NCBI GenBank assembly: GCA_033030425.1
Contig: JAUFSD010000012.1
Span: 992,001 to 1,056,000, forward strand
Source: Verpa conica
Lineage: Eukaryota; Ascomycota; Pezizomycetes; Pezizales; Morchellaceae
Direction of reading: 5' to 3'
DNA: 64,000 nt
Both the position numbers and the translations under genes were made by a program. Positions 62,389 to 64,000 of this stretch are shown in pieces. The notes under the pieces were generated by a model. The model was given only the letters and a program-made list of their open reading frames with translations. It ran no database searches and had not been told where the DNA came from. How positions within the stretch are numbered: the first letter of the stretch is position 1; each line of letters begins with the position of its first letter.

Positions 62389-62940
62389 TTAAACTTCGAG
62401 AGACTTTTTACTGGTAAAATAGCGGGCCTCTTCAGCCTCTAGGATCTCAATGATCCTTGCCTTCGTATCTGGAATGGTTCTCGTAAGTTCAATGGGAGAG
62501 AGACCAACGTCATTCATAAAATCGGCACCATATTAGTCAAGAAGCCTGACAATCTCAAGTGTGTTAATTTCGACCATAAAGTTGGGTGCTGCGTATCGTG
62601 TGCCAGGAAATCGACTGTTCACACCAACCCCTCTTTTGATAAATAGCTTGATAAGATCGACATTATCGTTGACAGTGGTCCCATACAAAGAAATTTATCT
62701 TCAGCCTCGGCACCTGTATCAAGGAGAAGCTTCAATATATGGTAGTCTTCTGCCTCTAGAACGTTGTCAGTAGGAAATTATTCGTGCTTCGTCGGCCCTA
62801 TAGGATCAGCGTTTTCTTCAAGAAAGCATTTAATAATATCGTAGACTTGGTAGATAACGGTGGCTGACAACACTCGTATTCTCGATGCTTGTGGGGACTT
62901 CTTAGCTACGTGCGTATATGGAAATTTCATTGTACGCGTA
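62389..62940 (-). pseudogene. Ankyrin-repeat gene relic, C-terminal part
   Basis: The minus strand encodes DIIKCFLEENADPIG, then after a stop and a frame change EDYHILKLLLDTGAEAEDK, then after a second shift NVDLIKLFIKRGVGVNSR, NTLEIVRLLD, an in-frame TAA, YGADFMNDVGLSPIELTR, and KARIIEILEAEEARYF, ending at TAA 62391-62389. These are ankyrin helix pairs with characteristic spacing. Two frame changes and two internal stops make it a pseudogene. Its repeats differ in sequence from the relic at 55.9 kb, so the two need not be copies of one gene. Confidence 0.7.
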
Positions 62941-64000
62941 CGTAAGATTGGTTGTTGGAGCTTCTGCTAGAACTACAGCTTCTAGATATTTAATGCAGTA
63001 AGGCAAGGCTAAACTTGCAGTTCAACCCTCTTCATGTACACAAAGAGGATCCTAGTTGAAGTATGTAATATATAAAACTTAAGGTGGAAGATTGTGATAT
63101 ATATTTCGGAAGTAGTAAAATTATTCATATTAATCTCCTCGAACGGTACACAAAAGCTGTTTTGCTTTAAGGCTGTAATTTCATGGAATATTCGGTAGCT
63201 CGTAGCCAGATATAATCCTCTACGTTTAAATGCAACTTTACTATGGGAATATAGTTTATTCACTATCTAATCTTGCTCGTACTAACTGTTATGATAGCGA
63301 TTTTTATGGGGGGCGATAAATGAACTGACGGTTAAAGTATATAAATTAATATTATTCTTGATTTATCTTGTTTTCTTGCGGAGAAATTTCTACCCATGAA
63401 ATATCACTCGGCCAGTGGAAGTATCTATGGGATGAGGGACGTCTACGCAAGGACCACTTAAATAGACATTTACATAAGCCACATTTTCCTACTAGCCTAA
63501 TTTGTTAATTATGACTGCCATAGGAAACTTGGGGGAACTTGTAAATAGGAAGGTGAGTACTTACATGTAGTCCTTTATTATTCTCACTATAAAATGAGTT
63601 CTTCGGTAGTACCTAACCCCTAGTTTTTCAAAAGCTTGGCCATCTTTGTAGTACTAGAATTTCTAAAAATCCTCTGCGCGGGAGATGTCGTGGGATTCAC
63701 GTTATGATGGTTTGGGGCTGATGTCATTGGCCGCGATGATTTCCTCGGGAGTTTGTCTCGGGCGGTAAATTCCGGGCCGGTAGTATAACCGTATATTTCT
63801 AACGTCACCTCGGTGCCAAGTTCACCCCACTATCCAGTAAACGACCACGAAAACAAAACAACCAGCTATGTCCGAGAGCTTCGAACCCCTCCAGAATGAC
63901 CTTTTGCTCCGAGCCGCTAGAGGTATTATTGATACTCATCTTTCTGATGAGAGTTGATGAATTGCGTGTGTACGCTAATGTGAGAACAGGCAAGACGGTC
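62941..64000. other. TA-rich right edge
   Basis: Mostly TA-rich, with TACATGTA at 63562-63569. A more balanced patch at 63620-63990 carries minus-strand frames: one from an ATG near 63936 reading MSINNTSSGSEQKVILEGFEALG..., and an overlapping one ending at 63620. They might be the start of a gene interrupted by introns, but I could not join them with convincing splice sites and recognise no family. Confidence 0.35.

Noticed and set aside
63620..63993. Possible small gene at the right edge (minus strand)
   Set aside because: The two coding-like frames overlap without credible splice sites, and the region is cut by the window end; left as an uncertain patch.

Overview
The window looks like nuclear DNA of a filamentous ascomycete (Pezizomycotina). 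Protein-coding genes carry many short introns (mostly 50-130 nt). Products are typical fungal housekeeping proteins: Raptor/Kog1, Brl1/Brr6, Prp4 kinase, Rrp5, Hap3, Npl4, Sec66 and a Skg3/Caf120-type PH protein. Long, TA-rich, nearly ORF-free spacers separate gene islands, with decayed gene relics and a probable MITE inside them. The low gene density suggests an early-diverging lineage such as Pezizomycetes or Orbiliomycetes, but that placement is a guess. Exon structures below were built by hand from splice sites, reading phase and protein-family conservation; each complete multi-exon model sums to a whole number of codons.

Layout. 1-2398: 5' two thirds of KOG1 (minus, runs off the left edge). 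2.4-7.5 kb: TA-rich spacer with a 234-bp terminal-inverted-repeat element, a decayed gene and a short inverted repeat. 7.57-18.85 kb: a minus-strand cluster of BRL1, PRP4 kinase and RRP5. 20.0-21.4 kb: HAP3 (CCAAT-binding factor subunit). 24.6-26.0 kb: a divergent pair, prefoldin subunit 2 (minus) and CMC2 (plus). 26-29.7 kb: spacer with a gene relic. 29.75-31.97 kb: NPL4. 32.56-32.99 kb: small unrecognised gene. 34.9-39.25 kb: SKG3/CAF120-like gene. 42.1-43.3 kb: PTC7-type mitochondrial phosphatase (plus), convergent with SEC66 (44.2-45.0 kb). 45-49.5 kb: gene desert. 49.5-50.2 kb and 54.26-54.90 kb: two single-exon genes of unknown function. 55.9-56.4 kb: ankyrin-repeat pseudogene. 57.2-60.2 kb: CLIP-170-type microtubule plus-end protein. 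62.4-62.9 kb: a second ankyrin-repeat relic. The right end is TA-rich.

The genes do not form a metabolic cluster. Three touch gene-expression machinery (PRP4 splicing kinase, RRP5 ribosome assembly, HAP3 transcription), three the ER or nuclear envelope (BRL1, NPL4, SEC66) and two mitochondria (CMC2, PTC7). I found no CRISPR array, rRNA, convincing tRNA, intact transposase or secondary-metabolite cluster, and nothing I can defend as a new biological system. The items most worth following are an over-represented intergenic palindrome (TACATGTA, at least 11 copies), two well supported GC-AG introns plus one ambiguous case, the MITE-like element, the ankyrin relics flanking the CLIP-170 gene and the orphan gene at 32.6-33.0 kb.
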